Positions 1-10,854 are shown, counted from the stretch's first letter. The stretch: DNA of 64,000 nucleotides from Closterium sp. Naga37s-1 (GCA_947471745.1 CANJKZ010000724.1:3701501-3765500); one strand, 5' to 3'. The notes: generated by a model not told the origin, from the sequence alone. A program made the numbers and translations.

Positions 1-787
1 ACTCGGCTTGTTGTCCGTGTGCGTGAATGTGTGTGTGTATGGAATGGTATGAGGGCATGGGATAATATATATTTCATGCTTATAATTGTGTGTGAATGTT
101 GAGTCATGATGTCGAGTGTGTGTGTCGAGTCAATAGCGAGTTATCGCTAGACGCGTGTTACGCAGTCGTTTGTGTCTCGCGCGCGGTTTCTATTTTGTCG
201 TGCGCGGTTTCTATTTTGTCCTGTGTCGAACGTTCGGCGTGTCGCAGGTGTGTGCAGCAGACCCATCAAGAACTCAAGGATGAGTTTGCGATGAAGAGCC
301 CGAGCCTTGGTGTCAAGCCTCAAGTAATTTCGAAGCTCGCCAAAAGGGTACACCTCAAGATATTGAAGATAATTACATTACTTTGTGTAGTGTAACATTT
401 CACTTGGTGTAGGCCCTAGTGAAGGGCTAGTTTCGAGACCTTTCGTGGTTGGGGACAGTGTGGCACTGTTCCACATCACTGTACCTCGGCTCTTGGGGTT
501 TGTAGGAGCTGGGAGTCATTCCCAACTCGTAACTCTTCCTAACTCTTCCTATCTTGTGTTCTAAGACTATAGTGGCTGCCATAGTGCCGTGTCGTCAATA
601 CTTGGTGAAATCGTGCGATCTAAATTGCCTATTGTAGACGACAGTAAGACGCTCCAGATCCAAGTTGAATCAGGTCATTTAAAGCTGTGACCAGAACGCT
701 ATGAACGATTGAAGCCGCTATGCAGAAATCCGATTGTGCACTCTATCTTTCGTTTTAGGCACATTGGAGCCTACTGTGACTATAACA
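1..787 (+). repeat. Copia-A LTR, 5' LTR of a plus-strand copy, cut by the window edge
   Basis: Reverse-complement match to the LTRs of the intact Copia-A element, running to a ...ACTATAACA terminus at 787. About 25 terminal bases (TGTTGG...) are missing at the left edge. It carries a 65-bp stretch (about 270-350) that both LTRs of the intact element lack, so it belongs to a longer LTR subfamily, as does the solo LTR at 10855. A tRNA-Met-type primer-binding site follows at once, which marks it as a 5' LTR. Confidence 0.9.
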
Positions 788-1041
788 AGTGGTATCAGAG
801 CCCCTTGGAGCAGTTTCGACAATTGCTGGACCTGAGGAAAGGGGTGGCAGAGGTGCTGGTGGCAGTGGAGAAGCCCAAGCTCAAGGCCAACCCCGTGACT
901 CAGCCATGGCGCCCGTGCAACCAAGTGTTGGCCCATCTAGGGACGAGCCTAGAGTGTTTGGCCTTGACAAGTTCAACGGTGACAACTTTGCTGAGTGGTC
1001 CTTCAGAATGGAGAAAGTGTTTGATCACTATGACCTGCTGG
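788..1041 (+). pseudogene. Copia-A 5' fragment: primer-binding site and start of gag
   Basis: TGGTATCAGAGC at 790-801 is the usual Ty1/copia site complementary to initiator tRNA-Met. It is followed by gag sequence closely matching the first 75 or so residues of the intact Copia-A polyprotein (FGLDKFNGDNFAEWSF is identical). The ATG used by the intact copy is altered here (the intact copy reads ACAATGTCT, this one ACAATTGCT), so gag lacks its start. Homology stops after the HYDLL residues at about 1041, where unrelated sequence begins, so the copy is truncated and dead. Confidence 0.85.
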
Positions 1042-1575
1042 TACCAGCTTCGGTGCCGAATTCTTCGCCCCCGGCAGTTTTTCGAAGCAGAGAATTTGTT
1101 GTCACACTGCTTAGCTAAAACTCCGCGAGTGAAAACGGCTCTGATTACCAAGTGTCACAGGATCAAATTTCCACTCGAGAATGTTGCACTAAAGGTTAGT
1201 ACAAGGCGTATTTATACTCGGAAATACATCGACACAAAAGATAATCCGAACCTTCGGGAACGCGCTCTTCTAGAATAGATATCACAAGTGCGCATAAGCA
1301 CGCAAGCCCATTGGCACATTGGATTATGGCAAGATTAAGCCTTGTATACCACCGTCGGTGCTGTCGGTGCGGTATAATGTAACGGTCGGTACCGAAAATA
1401 CCAAATAAGTAAAATAATCGGATAGCTCTAGAAGATAGAATAGTAGTCTGATTGAGGTGAAATGAAGTGCAAATGAAAGAGGAAAATAAGGAGAATAAGA
1501 ATAGAGTAAAAATATAGAAATGAGAAATTTGTCGAACGTCGGCGTACTCTCACACCATCCTCCTGCACAAGTGCC
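1042..1575. other. Unassigned sequence with a possible Copia primer-binding site
   Basis: No coding sequence recognised. On the minus strand, 1138-1150 reads TGGTAATCAGAGC, one base longer than the usual initiator-Met primer-binding site, and it abuts TGTCACAGG starting at 1153. This could be the inner edge of a minus-strand Copia 5' LTR extending rightward. I found no partner LTR. The rest is A+T-richer sequence with no clear gene. Confidence 0.3.
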
Positions 1576-3111
1576 CTAGCCGCTTGCGGTGCCAGAGGCA
1601 CCAGTTGCTGATCCCCATGTTCCTCCAGTGTTGTCCATGTCTTCTGTAGTACCCCACCCCCATCCTCCGTCAGCGGGGGCGAATCTTGCCGCTTCTTTGT
1701 CCCATCCAGCCGCGAACCTGTCCCTCAAAATCTTCTCCCTCTCCTCTTGGTTTGCCTCCTCCTCTTCGTCCTTGACGCTCGGTTCCTCCGGTTTCTCAAG
1801 GTCATTCCACTCCTTGTTCACTTGGCGGTGGACTTTGCGAGTGTAGGGAAGTGGCCGATTATTTTTGTCATACGATCCCCTTGACTCTCCTTCCAGGATC
1901 CATTGATGGCGAGCAGTGGCGTAGCCGGGCTTAGGCACTTCTTCCATTTGCGTGGCAAGGACACAGTAGGAGGTGGTCACAAGCTCCATCTTCGGCCTGC
2001 CTTCTGTCGGCGGTGCAGCGCTTTCCACTTCATCGATTTCCGCCGGGTCTTTCTTGACTTCTTCGGTTCGGCTTGCTGTCAGCGTGAAGCAACTGGTGCA
2101 GCGACCATCAGGCCCAGGCTGGTGCAGGTTTATCTCGCGAGGGTGAGGACTACGCGTGACCCACGACAGGTGTTTCCACGAATTTTTTGATTTGAAAGCG
2201 AAGTCCAGGGGAATGTCTGAAGACTCTGCCAATTTGCAATAATGGCACCGTGATTGTCGTTGCTCTTCATGATTGTTAGTGTAGAAGGCAAGGTGCTCTC
2301 GTCACGGCGCTGAGCTTTTCTTGCTTGAATTCTTGTCCTGTTGTTTAGTGAGGAAAGCAGCGCATAGGGCAGCTTCTGAGATCGTCCCCCTTATTCGGAG
2401 TAGCGCCTTGCAGGGCTTCCACTCAGGCCCAAGTCCGGTGAATACGATATTGATGAAGATTTCCTATGAAACCACGCTCGCGTGCTTCGTGATTTGATAA
2501 TGGATGTTCGACATATATTAATGTACGGACTCGCTTTCTCCCCTGCCCTATCTTGGTCTCCATGAGTTGGTGCAGGAGCCTTCTTGAGGTGACTGAGTCC
2601 TTCAACAGATATACCTCAATGAGGTACTTCCAGGCTTCCAACGCTGGAGCGGTGCTCTCTTTGTAGAAGTGGACGCCAAGGTGTTTTGCAAGTGTCATAT
2701 TTCTTAGCAGCATGATGTACATTGTCAGGGACTCACTGTAGTACTGAACCCGGGCGTCGTCAGTATCGTTCACCAGTTTAGGTTAGCAGCCGGCGAAGTA
2801 ATGGTAGATCTGCGCGGTCTGTAGGAGGAGCTCTAGCTCAAAGCTCCATCTATAGAAATCGCTGCTTGTCTTGATTTTTGAGACGTTGAGAAAACGTACT
2901 TGCGCAGAGTTGATTGCTTCATCACTTGGACAGGGGGCAGTTGGTGTTGAGTTGTTTGTGTTGAGGGAGAAGGTATGTGGGTTGATTTCGCGGCCATTTG
3001 TGGCCAGTTGAGCAGGTTGTGCTGGTTGCGAGGGAGTCCCCACGTTGCCATTGCATAGTGCTTGGAGGTCTTTCTCCATAGTTGACAATCGTTGAAACAG
3101 TTGCTCGAGTG
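1576..3111 (-). pseudogene. Element X: decayed Copia-like gag (downstream part)
   Basis: Continues leftward from the TSD of the Copia-A insertion. The minus-strand frame from 3111 to 2423 is open except for one in-frame TAA at 2783-2785, and includes a segment like the Copia gag core (SDFYRWSFELELLLQ). A frameshift near 2425 leads into GLGPEWKPCKALL-type sequence and then a 218-residue open segment (1576-2232, open further upstream). That segment has CX2C pairs (CHYC and CTSC) and a highly acidic, Lys/Glu-rich tail. Neither protease nor reverse transcriptase follows, so this may be a gag-only or truncated element. Family placement is inferred from the gag-like pattern and from context. Confidence 0.5.
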
Positions 3112-3116
3112 CGACA
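3112..3116. repeat. Target-site duplication of Copia-A (left), CGACA
   Basis: CGACA here and at 9491-9495 directly flank the two LTR ends, the 5-bp duplication expected of Copia integrase. Confidence 0.92.
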
Positions 3117-3881
3117 TGTTATAGTCACAGTAGGCTCCAATGTGCCTAAAACGAAAGATAGAGTGCACAGCCGGATTTCTGCACAGCGGCTTCAAACGTT
3201 CATAGCGTTCTGGTCACGGCTTCAAATGACATGATTCAACTTGGATCTGGCGCGTCTTAATGTCGCCTACAATAGGCAATTTAGATCGCACGATTCGACC
3301 AAGTATTGACGACACAGCGTCGGTTTGAACGAACGGTACTATGGCAGCCACTATAGTCTTAGAACACAAGATAGGAAGAGTTAGGAAGAGTTACGAGTTG
3401 GGAATGACTCCCAGCTCCTACAAACCCCAAGAGCCGAGGTACAGTGATGTGGAACAGTGCCACACTGTCCCCAACCACGAAGGGTCTCGAAACTACCCTT
3501 CACTAGGGCCTACACCAAGTGAAATGTTACACTACACAAAGTAATGTAACTATCTTCAATATCTTGAGGTGTACCCTTTTTGAGTTCTTGATGGGTCTGC
3601 TGCACACACCTGCGACACGCCGAACGTTCGACACAGGACAAAATTAGAAACCGCGCACGACAAAATAGAAACCGCGCGCGAGACACAAACGACCGCGTAA
3701 CACGCGTCTAGCGATAACTCGCTATTGACTCGACACACACACTCGACATCATGACTCAACATTCACACACAATTATAAGCATGAAATATATATTATCCCA
3801 TGCCCTCATACCATTCCATACACACACACATGCACGCACACGGACAACAAGCCGAGTGCAAACCGTAGGGTTGCACCAACA
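3117..3881 (-). repeat. Copia-A 3' LTR
   Basis: 765 bp, TGTTG...TAACA when read on the minus strand. Nearly identical to the 764-bp copy at 8727-9490. Confidence 0.94.
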
Positions 3882-3892
3882 AACTCCCCCTC
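3882..3892 (-). other. Copia-A polypurine tract
   Basis: On the minus strand GAGGGGGAGTT directly precedes the 3' LTR, the position used to prime plus-strand DNA synthesis. Confidence 0.75.
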
Positions 3893-3958
3893 GGATTGTT
3901 GGCCTTAGGATATGTTGCTCTCTCAGTTCAGAGCCATCCCAGCCAGCTTGCAACACTT

Positions 3959-6900
3959 CTAATGCTGCTGCTCCACCAGCCTCTTAGTCATCATGTTAGC
4001 CGGCTGCCCCGTGGTCTTCACGTACCGCAACTCAACTTCACCCGCGGTCACCATGCTCCTCGTCCAATGCCACTTCACCCTCATGTGCTTCGTGAGTCCA
4101 TGCAACACAGGGTTCTTAGCAAGAGCAATGGCACCCTGGCTGTCACAGTACAGTGGGGTAGGTCCTTGCTGCTCCTCCCCCAATTCAGCCAACAAACGCC
4201 GCTGCCACACAATCTCCCGTACGGCATGGAAGAGTGCCATGTACTCGGACTCCACCAAGCTCAAAGCTTGGTCAACCTGCTTCTTGCTCTCCCAAGCAGT
4301 TGGGCCTCCACCAACACAGCATATGAAGCCTCCCACACTTGTCATGTCCTCTGGTTCCGATGCATATGAAGCATCCGAGTAGGCGGTGAGGAACAAACGC
4401 CCGGGTTCAACACCATCCGCGCCCTTTTGGCGCCTTTGTGCCGCCGCCGAGTATTGCAGCCCAACGGTCGGTGTTTGGCCAAGATACTTGGCCACCCTCA
4501 TTCCAGCTGCTACCTGCTCCTCATTAGGGCATTGCACAACCCTAGCCAGCTGCCCGGTAGCAAACGCGACGTCCGGTCGGGTGTTTACCGCCGCATACAT
4601 GAGGCTGCCCACCAACGAGTGAAATCGGCGCCTCTCCTCTTCTCCAACGCTCTCCTCCTCTGGCCCCTTCACACACTTGAACCCAGAGGGAAAGGGTGTA
4701 GCCACATGGCCTTCACTCTGCCCAAAGTTGGCAGCCAATGCCTCCAGGTACTTTCGTTGATGCACCCGCATGCACCGCTTCTCCACATCTCGTTCGATGT
4801 GGAGCCCAAGGTAGAAGCTCACGTCACCAAGGGCCTTGCACTTGAACTTGTCTTGAAGCTTCAGCATCACCTCCTTCACAAGGTCAGAAGAGGGTGAGAA
4901 AATGAGGATGTCATCCACATAAACCACCATGAAACTCCTCTGCTCCCCCTCGCCAAGCATGAACAAGGAGTGATCGGCCGTTGAGGGAGTGAAGCCGATC
5001 CCCTCCAACACTTCGCGCAGCTTCATGTACCATTGCCTAGGGGCCTGCTTCAGCCCATAGAGGGCCTTCTTCAGCTTCCACACTCTGCCACTACCATCAT
5101 CAAACCCCTCTGGCTGCGCCATAAAAATCTCCTCCTCAAGGATGCCGTTAAGGAATGCCGTTACGATGTCCATTTGCTTTACTACCCATCCTTTGATGGC
5201 GGCTCCCGCGAATAGGGTTCGCAGCGTCGTCGGCTTCACCACAGGGGCAAACAGCTCCTTGAACTCCACCTTCTCCTTCTGCTGGTACCCCTTGGCTACA
5301 AGCCTAGACTTGTAGCGCTCGATCTTGCCGTCGGCATCCGACTTGATTTTGAAGAGCCACTTGGACGTTATCGCCGTACGCCCCTCCGGTAGCTCCACTA
5401 ATTCAAACGTGTCATTCTCCTCGATGCTCTTCAGCTCACTCTCCATGGCCTTCTTCCACTCCTCAGCATCACTACTCTCCAAAGCCTCCTTGAGAGTTGC
5501 TGGTTCTCCCGGCATCTCCACCGGAGAGAAGAACGCAAAGGCACACTCCTCGTAGTCACTCTCCTCGTCGTCTCCGACCATCATTGCCGCTCCGGCCAGG
5601 GCTGTCTTGCCCTGATTTCCCGGCGCATCATAGGTCAGCCTATTAGGGGGTTGAACTCTCCTCTTCCCCCTTCCTTCCTCCTCAGCTGCAGGGACTTGAA
5701 GGCCTTGGCGTTGCTGCGGTGTGGCTCGAATCCGTGGAGCACTCGTAGTACGGGAAGGGAGTGACGGTGCACGCTCGCTCACTTGCTGCACCTCCTCCTC
5801 TTCTTCCTCTGCATCATTGGCCTCCTCTCCCCCATTCACAAGGGAGGATTGCCTTGTGGTTGTGCTGCCGCTGCTCAGCTCCAAAGGCAGCTCCACATGC
5901 TCCAAACCGGAACTCTTCACCTCCCCAAACCGCACGCCTATCTTCGCCTCATTCTCCGCCTTCCAATCCTTGTACATGAAGTTCTCCATGAACTTGCAGT
6001 CCCTGCTCACCAAGAACTTCTTGGTGAATGGGTCCCAAAGAAGCCATCCCTTGCTGTTTTGAGCCATGCCCAAGTGCACGGCCCACACCGCCTTGGCACC
6101 AAGCTTGTTGTGCCGAAGATGCTTAGGCACGAGCGCCATGCACATGCACCCGAACACCCGAAGCATATCCACCTTTGGCTTCCTTCCTAGCCACTCCACA
6201 TAGGGCACCCATTTGTCTGCTCCCACATGAGTCAAGGCTCTGTTCTTGGCCACACACGCGCTCCGCACCGCATCAGGCCAGAAATAGTCGGGTAGCCCGG
6301 CTTCAATGAGCAACCCGCGTGCCGCCTCCGTGATTGTGCGGTTCGCTCGCTCGGCGATGCCGTTCATTGCAGGGGAGTATGGCATGGTGAGGGAGTGCCG
6401 AATACCATTATTCTTCAGCCACAACCCAAACTCCTTGCTCAGGAACTCTCCCCCTCGATCGGTGCGGATTGACTTGACTAGACGGTCTTGTTGCCGCTCC
6501 ACCATCGGGAACCAATCCGTCTTCAACGTTTCAGCCACGTCGCTCTTCTTGGCCAGCACGTACACCCAAGTCATGCGGGTGTAGACGTCGACAATGGTGA
6601 GAAAATACTCAGCTCCAGCAGCTCCAAGCTTCAGGGGGCCCACCACGTCCATCACCACCTCATCAAGCGGTGCCTTTGCCGTTGCCTCCGAACTAGGGAA
6701 CGGAAACCGGGTGAACTTGGCTTGAATGCACGTCGGGCAGCCAAGCACCTCATCGGGCTCCCCCTTCACACGTATGCCAGCAACCATCTCATTCTTCACT
6801 AGCTGCTGCAAGATGGGCAGGGCCACATGCCCCATGCGCCGATGCAAGGTGAGCCAATCACACTCCCCCGTAGCCGAAGTTGGATTGGAGAATGCCGCGC

Positions 6901-8692
6901 TCGCAATAGCGCCCCACATACTCTCTCCGTAGTCCTCCTCCGCTGCTGCCTCTGGGTTCTCCTCACCCTTTTGCTGCTCCTTGGTTGCTGCACCACTCTC
7001 CTTAGATTCACTGAACTTGCTGGTCCCTCCAGGTTTGCTCTTCTTGAGCTCATTCTCCTTAGCGCGACCGTTCGCGCCATCGTCGCTACCGACCGCTCCA
7101 TCCTTGGTGCTGATGCTTGCTGCCACTTGCCTCTCCTTAGGCATAGGGACCACTGGGATCTGCCACATCTCGTTGTAGACATCCCTGTCCTCATGAAGGT
7201 CCCAAAGAATTCGATCGCCAAGCCTTGCGGTGTAGGTCTTGGCTCCCTTCGAGTTCGTGTCCATGCCGGCCTTTGCCAACCGCCGCACGGAAATCAGGTT
7301 TGCAGCAAGGCTGGGCACCCAAAGCACGTTCTTGAGGCCCACCATCTTCCCATCAGCACCCTTGAACATGGCCTTGCCCATGCCTTTCACCTCTGCTCGC
7401 TGCCCCAAAGCCGATGTGACATGCTTCACCGGTGACGGCTCGAGTTCGGTGAGCAAGTCCGGGCGAGGTGTCATGCTATAGGTAGCGCCACTATCAATCA
7501 CCCAATAGTCCAGGGGGTGTAGGGTCACCTTCCCCACAGCTGCTGGCTCCTCAAAGCCTTCATCCTTCTCTGGACCAGCCGGTACTTGCGTCGACACGAA
7601 GTAGAATAGACCCGGGTATCGATCGTCGCTCGGGTCCTTGTCGTTGTCTCCGCTCTTCATGTTTGCAGCTCCGCCACCGCGACCGCCACGGCCTCCACGG
7701 CCTCGTCCTCTCCCTCCTCCTGCTCCTCTACCCTCTTGGCCTTGAGCAGGGGTCCAACCATCAGGGAGTTTGTAGCAGTCGCGCCACATGTGTCCGCTCT
7801 TGTGGCAATAGTGACACTCGCCGTCGAATCGGCCGCGACCGCGTCCGTAGCTCTTGTCGTCGCTGCCGTAACCGCCACTCCTGCGGCCTCCGCCGAAGTT
7901 GCTGCCACCAAACCTTCCTCCCCCTCGTCCTCTGCCTCTTCCTCGACCATATCCACGGCCGATGCTCGCTGCCCCAGCGCCATCCGCACTCGCCAACTCA
8001 CGGCGGCGGAAATCCTCTTGAAGGATAGCTCGTTTCACGTCTTCAAGCGAGAGGCGGGGCAAGTCACGATTAAGGTTGATGATGAGCGAGGACCATGACT
8101 CTGGGAGTAAGGCCAGCAACTTGGTCTTCTTTTGGAGCTCACTGTAGTTCAAATCAGCTCCCTCAAGCCGCGTCAACAAGTCGAAGAATTTCTGCACCCC
8201 TTCTTCAACCGCTTCGTCTTCTTCAATTCGTAGTGCCGCCATTTGCCGTTCCAACACCACCGCTACCGCCGCTGTTGCAGGAGCATGTACACCCTTGAGA
8301 GCAGCCCATGCCTTTGGTCCTTTCTCTGGTTCACGCTGGAATGGCTTGATGTGACGGATCTGACTGCTCCCCAACGCTTGCCCAAGTAAGAGATAGCCTT
8401 GTGCGCTCTTCCGCACCCACGGGCTCTTCTCCGGGTCGTTCTCGGGGCGCTTCTCCGTTCCTTCCATCACCTCCAGCAGGTCATAGTGGTCAAAGATGTT
8501 CTCCATCTTGAAGGACCATTCAGCAAAGTTGTCACCGTTGAACTTGTCAAGCCCAAACACCCTAGGCTCATCCCTAGGTGGGCCAAGACTTGGTTGCATG
8601 GGCGCCATGGCTGAATCACGGGGTTGGCCTTGAGCTTGAGCTTCTCCACTGCCACCAGCACCTCTGCCACCCCTTTCCTCAGGTCCAGACAT
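3959..8692 (-). CDS. Copia-A gag-pol polyprotein (intact, about 1577 residues)
   Basis: Encodes the whole Copia replication machinery in one frame. In order: gag core with the FNGDNFAEWSF motif; Gly/Arg-rich stretch and CCHC zinc knuckle (CHYCHKSGHMWRDC); aspartic protease (DSGATYSMTP); GAG-pre-integrase HHCC region (LTLHRRMGH...CPTC); integrase core with D, D (RTDRGGEF) and E (NGIAERANR); reverse transcriptase with YVDDILIF; RNase H with YSDASYA and ESEYMAL. I chose the ATG at 8692 over the upstream in-frame GTG at 8725, which overlaps the primer-binding site. No stop or frameshift is visible, and the length is in the usual Copia range. Being gag and pol in one frame, Gag excess must come from some mechanism not visible here. 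Confidence 0.95.
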   Translation of the reverse strand: MSGPEERGGRGAGGSGEAQAQGQPRDSAMAPMQPSLGPPRDEPRVFGLDKFNGDNFAEWSFKMENIFDHYDLLEVMEGTEKRPENDPEKSPWVRKSAQGYLLLGQALGSSQIRHIKPFQREPEKGPKAWAALKGVHAPATAAVAVVLERQMAALRIEEDEAVEEGVQKFFDLLTRLEGADLNYSELQKKTKLLALLPESWSSLIINLNRDLPRLSLEDVKRAILQEDFRRRELASADGAGAASIGRGYGRGRGRGRGGGRFGGSNFGGGRRSGGYGSDDKSYGRGRGRFDGECHYCHKSGHMWRDCYKLPDGWTPAQGQEGRGAGGGRGRGRGGRGGRGGGAANMKSGDNDKDPSDDRYPGLFYFVSTQVPAGPEKDEGFEEPAAVGKVTLHPLDYWVIDSGATYSMTPRPDLLTELEPSPVKHVTSALGQRAEVKGMGKAMFKGADGKMVGLKNVLWVPSLAANLISVRRLAKAGMDTNSKGAKTYTARLGDRILWDLHEDRDVYNEMWQIPVVPMPKERQVAASISTKDGAVGSDDGANGRAKENELKKSKPGGTSKFSESKESGAATKEQQKGEENPEAAAEEDYGESMWGAIASAAFSNPTSATGECDWLTLHRRMGHVALPILQQLVKNEMVAGIRVKGEPDEVLGCPTCIQAKFTRFPFPSSEATAKAPLDEVVMDVVGPLKLGAAGAEYFLTIVDVYTRMTWVYVLAKKSDVAETLKTDWFPMVERQQDRLVKSIRTDRGGEFLSKEFGLWLKNNGIRHSLTMPYSPAMNGIAERANRTITEAARGLLIEAGLPDYFWPDAVRSACVAKNRALTHVGADKWVPYVEWLGRKPKVDMLRVFGCMCMALVPKHLRHNKLGAKAVWAVHLGMAQNSKGWLLWDPFTKKFLVSRDCKFMENFMYKDWKAENEAKIGVRFGEVKSSGLEHVELPLELSSGSTTTRQSSLVNGGEEANDAEEEEEEVQQVSERAPSLPSRTTSAPRIRATPQQRQGLQVPAAEEEGRGKRRVQPPNRLTYDAPGNQGKTALAGAAMMVGDDEESDYEECAFAFFSPVEMPGEPATLKEALESSDAEEWKKAMESELKSIEENDTFELVELPEGRTAITSKWLFKIKSDADGKIERYKSRLVAKGYQQKEKVEFKELFAPVVKPTTLRTLFAGAAIKGWVVKQMDIVTAFLNGILEEEIFMAQPEGFDDGSGRVWKLKKALYGLKQAPRQWYMKLREVLEGIGFTPSTADHSLFMLGEGEQRSFMVVYVDDILIFSPSSDLVKEVMLKLQDKFKCKALGDVSFYLGLHIERDVEKRCMRVHQRKYLEALAANFGQSEGHVATPFPSGFKCVKGPEEESVGEEERRRFHSLVGSLMYAAVNTRPDVAFATGQLARVVQCPNEEQVAAGMRVAKYLGQTPTVGLQYSAAAQRRQKGADGVEPGRLFLTAYSDASYASEPEDMTSVGGFICCVGGGPTAWESKKQVDQALSLVESEYMALFHAVREIVWQRRLLAELGEEQQGPTPLYCDSQGAIALAKNPVLHGLTKHMRVKWHWTRSMVTAGEVELRYVKTTGQPANMMTKRLVEQQH

Positions 8693-8712
8693 TGTCGAAA
8701 CTGCTCCAAGGG

Positions 8713-8724
8713 GCTCTGATACCA
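8713..8724 (-). other. Copia-A primer-binding site
   Basis: TGGTATCAGAGC, two bases inside the 5' LTR, complementary to the 3' end of initiator tRNA-Met as in most plant Copia elements. Confidence 0.9.
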
Positions 8725-8726
8725 CT

Positions 8727-9490
8727 TGTTATAGTCACAGTAGGCTCCAATGTGCCTAAAACGAAAGATAGAGTGCACAGCCGGATTTCTGCACAGCGGC
8801 TTCAAACGTTCATAGCGTTCTGGTCACGGCTTCAAATGACATGATTCAACTTGGATCTGGCGCGTCTTAATGTCGCCTACAATAGGCAATTTAGATCGCA
8901 CGATTCGACCAAGTATTGACGACACAGCGTCGGTTTGAACGAACGGTACTATGGCAGCCACTATAGTCTTAGAACACAAGATAGGAAGAGTTAGGAAGAG
9001 TTACGAGTTGGGAATGACTCCCAGCTCCTACAAACCCCAAGAGCCGAGGTACAGTGATGTGGAACAGTGCCACACTGTCCCCAACCACGAAGGGTCTCGA
9101 AACTACCCTTCACTAGGGCCTACACCAAGTGAAATGTTACACTACACAAAGTAATGTAACTATCTTCAATATCTTGAGGTGTACCCTTTTTGAGTTCTTG
9201 ATGGGTCTGCTGCACACACCTGCGACACGCCGAACGTTCGACACAGGACAAAATAGAAACCGCGCACGACAAAATAGAAACCGCGCGCGAGACACAAACG
9301 ACCGCGTAACACGCGTCTAGCGATAACTCGCTATTGATTCGACACACACACTCGACATCATGACTCAACATTCACACACAATTATAAGCATGAAATATAT
9401 ATTATCCCATGCCCTCATACCATTCCATACACACACACATGCACGCACACGGACAACAAGACGAGTGCAAACCGTAGGGTTGCACCAACA
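8727..9490 (-). repeat. Copia-A 5' LTR
   Basis: 764 bp; carries the promoter end of the element. Like its 3' partner it lacks the 65-bp segment found in the LTR at 1-787 and in the solo LTR at 10855-11692. Confidence 0.94.
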
Positions 9491-9495
9491 CGACA
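9491..9495. repeat. Target-site duplication of Copia-A (right), CGACA
   Basis: Second copy of the 5-bp duplication. Confidence 0.92.
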
Positions 9496-9587
9496 GTGCT
9501 GATTGTTGTTGTCGCCTCGATTGTCGCAGCCGGGTTGGCTTGGTCATCAGCCGTTAGATTGGTTTTGCCTCCGGATCCTCCGGCCAT
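9496..9587 (-). pseudogene. Element X: 5' end of the gag-like gene
   Basis: ATG at 9587-9585 opens a frame (MAGGSGGKTNLTADDQ...) that runs into the duplication and, across the Copia-A insertion, continues in frame at 3116 (…ALEQLFQRLSTMEKDL). The insertion therefore split a gene that was open at this point. The N-terminus is small and polar, as in Copia Gag proteins. Confidence 0.6.
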
Positions 9588-10399
9588 CTTGGTTTTCGAG
9601 CGTATGCCGCCCGCCAGCTTTTGGTTCGGCGATTTTTACGGAGGTAGAGATGCAAAGAATCCCTGGGTTGCTCTCGTACCATGTCACAATCCTAAACAGG
9701 ACATAGCCAGGGATTGGCTCAGGGTTGTTTGCAGGTAGTGTTGCAGCGGATGTGTTGACCTCAGGTAAGAGTAAATGTCAATGACAGAGATGATGATAGC
9801 ATGCATACATCGTGATTATATAGGAAATACAAAGGAATGCGAAACGACCTAGACTAGCCATGTACTCTAAGGGGTACATTCACTTAAAACAGCAAGTTCA
9901 AACCGTTCGGCGCGGTAACCCCGTTCCAAACATGTTCCCGCTCTTTTCACTTCAAATGTTTCTCTCTGCATCGGTCTTGATATTACGGTTGCTGGTGTCG
10001 CTTCGACTCTTCTGACTCCTCGACTTTGTACTCGGAAGAGCCAGCTCCTGCAGCGTACAGGAATAGCTTCTCATAAAGTTTCATATCCCAGCAACGTGAA
10101 CAAAGCGCGGGGTGTATCAAGCTGTTAAGCATGATAGCGATTTCAAGCGATTTTTGCTGTAGATTTTTGTCCGATCCCACGACCCCAGAGGGTCTCGAAT
10201 ATATGCCTATTGCATGGCGCGTTACTAGTCCGATGCTGTCTTCTAGACAATGAGCAATTGGAATTCATAACTTGTCAACACTAAGCAATAAGAGTACCAT
10301 TTTTTAACAGGAATGGAGAGTTGGCCTGCCCTCGCTTAGGCAACGCCGGCGTCCTGGTCGGATGTACGCGAAAAGCAGCCGACCATTCGCAGTTCGAAA
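9588..10399 (-). mobile_element. Probable leader, primer-binding site and 5' LTR of element X
   Basis: On the minus strand 9673-9684 reads TGGTACGAGAGC, a weak match to the initiator-Met primer-binding site, and abuts a possible LTR terminus (TGTCACAATCC on the plus strand from 9685). The sequence above 9685 has no coding potential and is A+T-richer than its neighbours, as an LTR would be. No second copy exists in the window, so the outer end is not defined. Confidence 0.35.
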
Positions 10400-10854
10400 A
10401 GCTGCTTGACGGGGTTCGTCGAGCTACAGGGAATCACTGTGGTGTTCTCGTTGACCAGGAAGCTCGACGACCATCTTCTGCGGGCTAGGTCGACGGGGTG
10501 GTCGTCGACCTGCACAAGTCTGTCGCGAGGCTGGAGCCGTTGACCCGGGGAGCTCGACGACTGCAGCTTACTGGGCTGGTCGACGGGTGGGTCGTCGACC
10601 AGAAGGAGCAGTTCGACAGGGAGGTCGACGGAGCAGTCCGTCGACATGACATGTGAGCGGCATTTGACAAGGGGAGCTTAGCGACAGCAGCCGACAGTGC
10701 TGGTCGATGGAGGGGTCCGTCGACCAGGGTGTTGCTCGATGGAAGTTGTGCTCGACGAAGGAGTCGTCGACCAAAGCACTGGGTGGTCGAAGAGCACATA
10801 CAACTTTCAGTTGACTTTCCCCGAGGAAGTCGACGCCGACTTGGTGGTATCCGG
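10400..10854 (+). repeat. GTCGAC-rich repeat, likely part of a Copia-B LTR
   Basis: Dense in GTCGAC and GTCGACC words (for example around 10490-10640 and 10700-10790). Interrupted at 10855 by a Copia-A solo LTR and resumed at 11698. The resumed part is similar, in reverse complement, to 16130-16300, next to the other Copia-B copy, which suggests both are Copia-B LTRs. The outer boundary is not resolved. Confidence 0.45.

Larger units (their letters stand above)
3117..9490 (-). mobile_element. Intact Copia-A LTR retrotransposon
   Basis: A complete element in minus orientation: LTRs at 8727-9490 (5') and 3117-3881 (3'), perfect CGACA target-site duplication, primer-binding site, polypurine tract and one uninterrupted gag-pol frame. 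By eye the LTRs differ by one single-base indel (an extra T near 3645) and two substitutions, so insertion was recent. It lies inside the gag-like gene of element X: joining the flanks at the duplication restores a continuous X reading frame across the junction. It has everything expected of an autonomous copy. Confidence 0.95.

Noticed and set aside
709-1278. 189-codon plus-strand frame over the left Copia-A fragment
   Set aside because: Wrong frame: the real gag homology is in the frame starting just after the primer-binding site.
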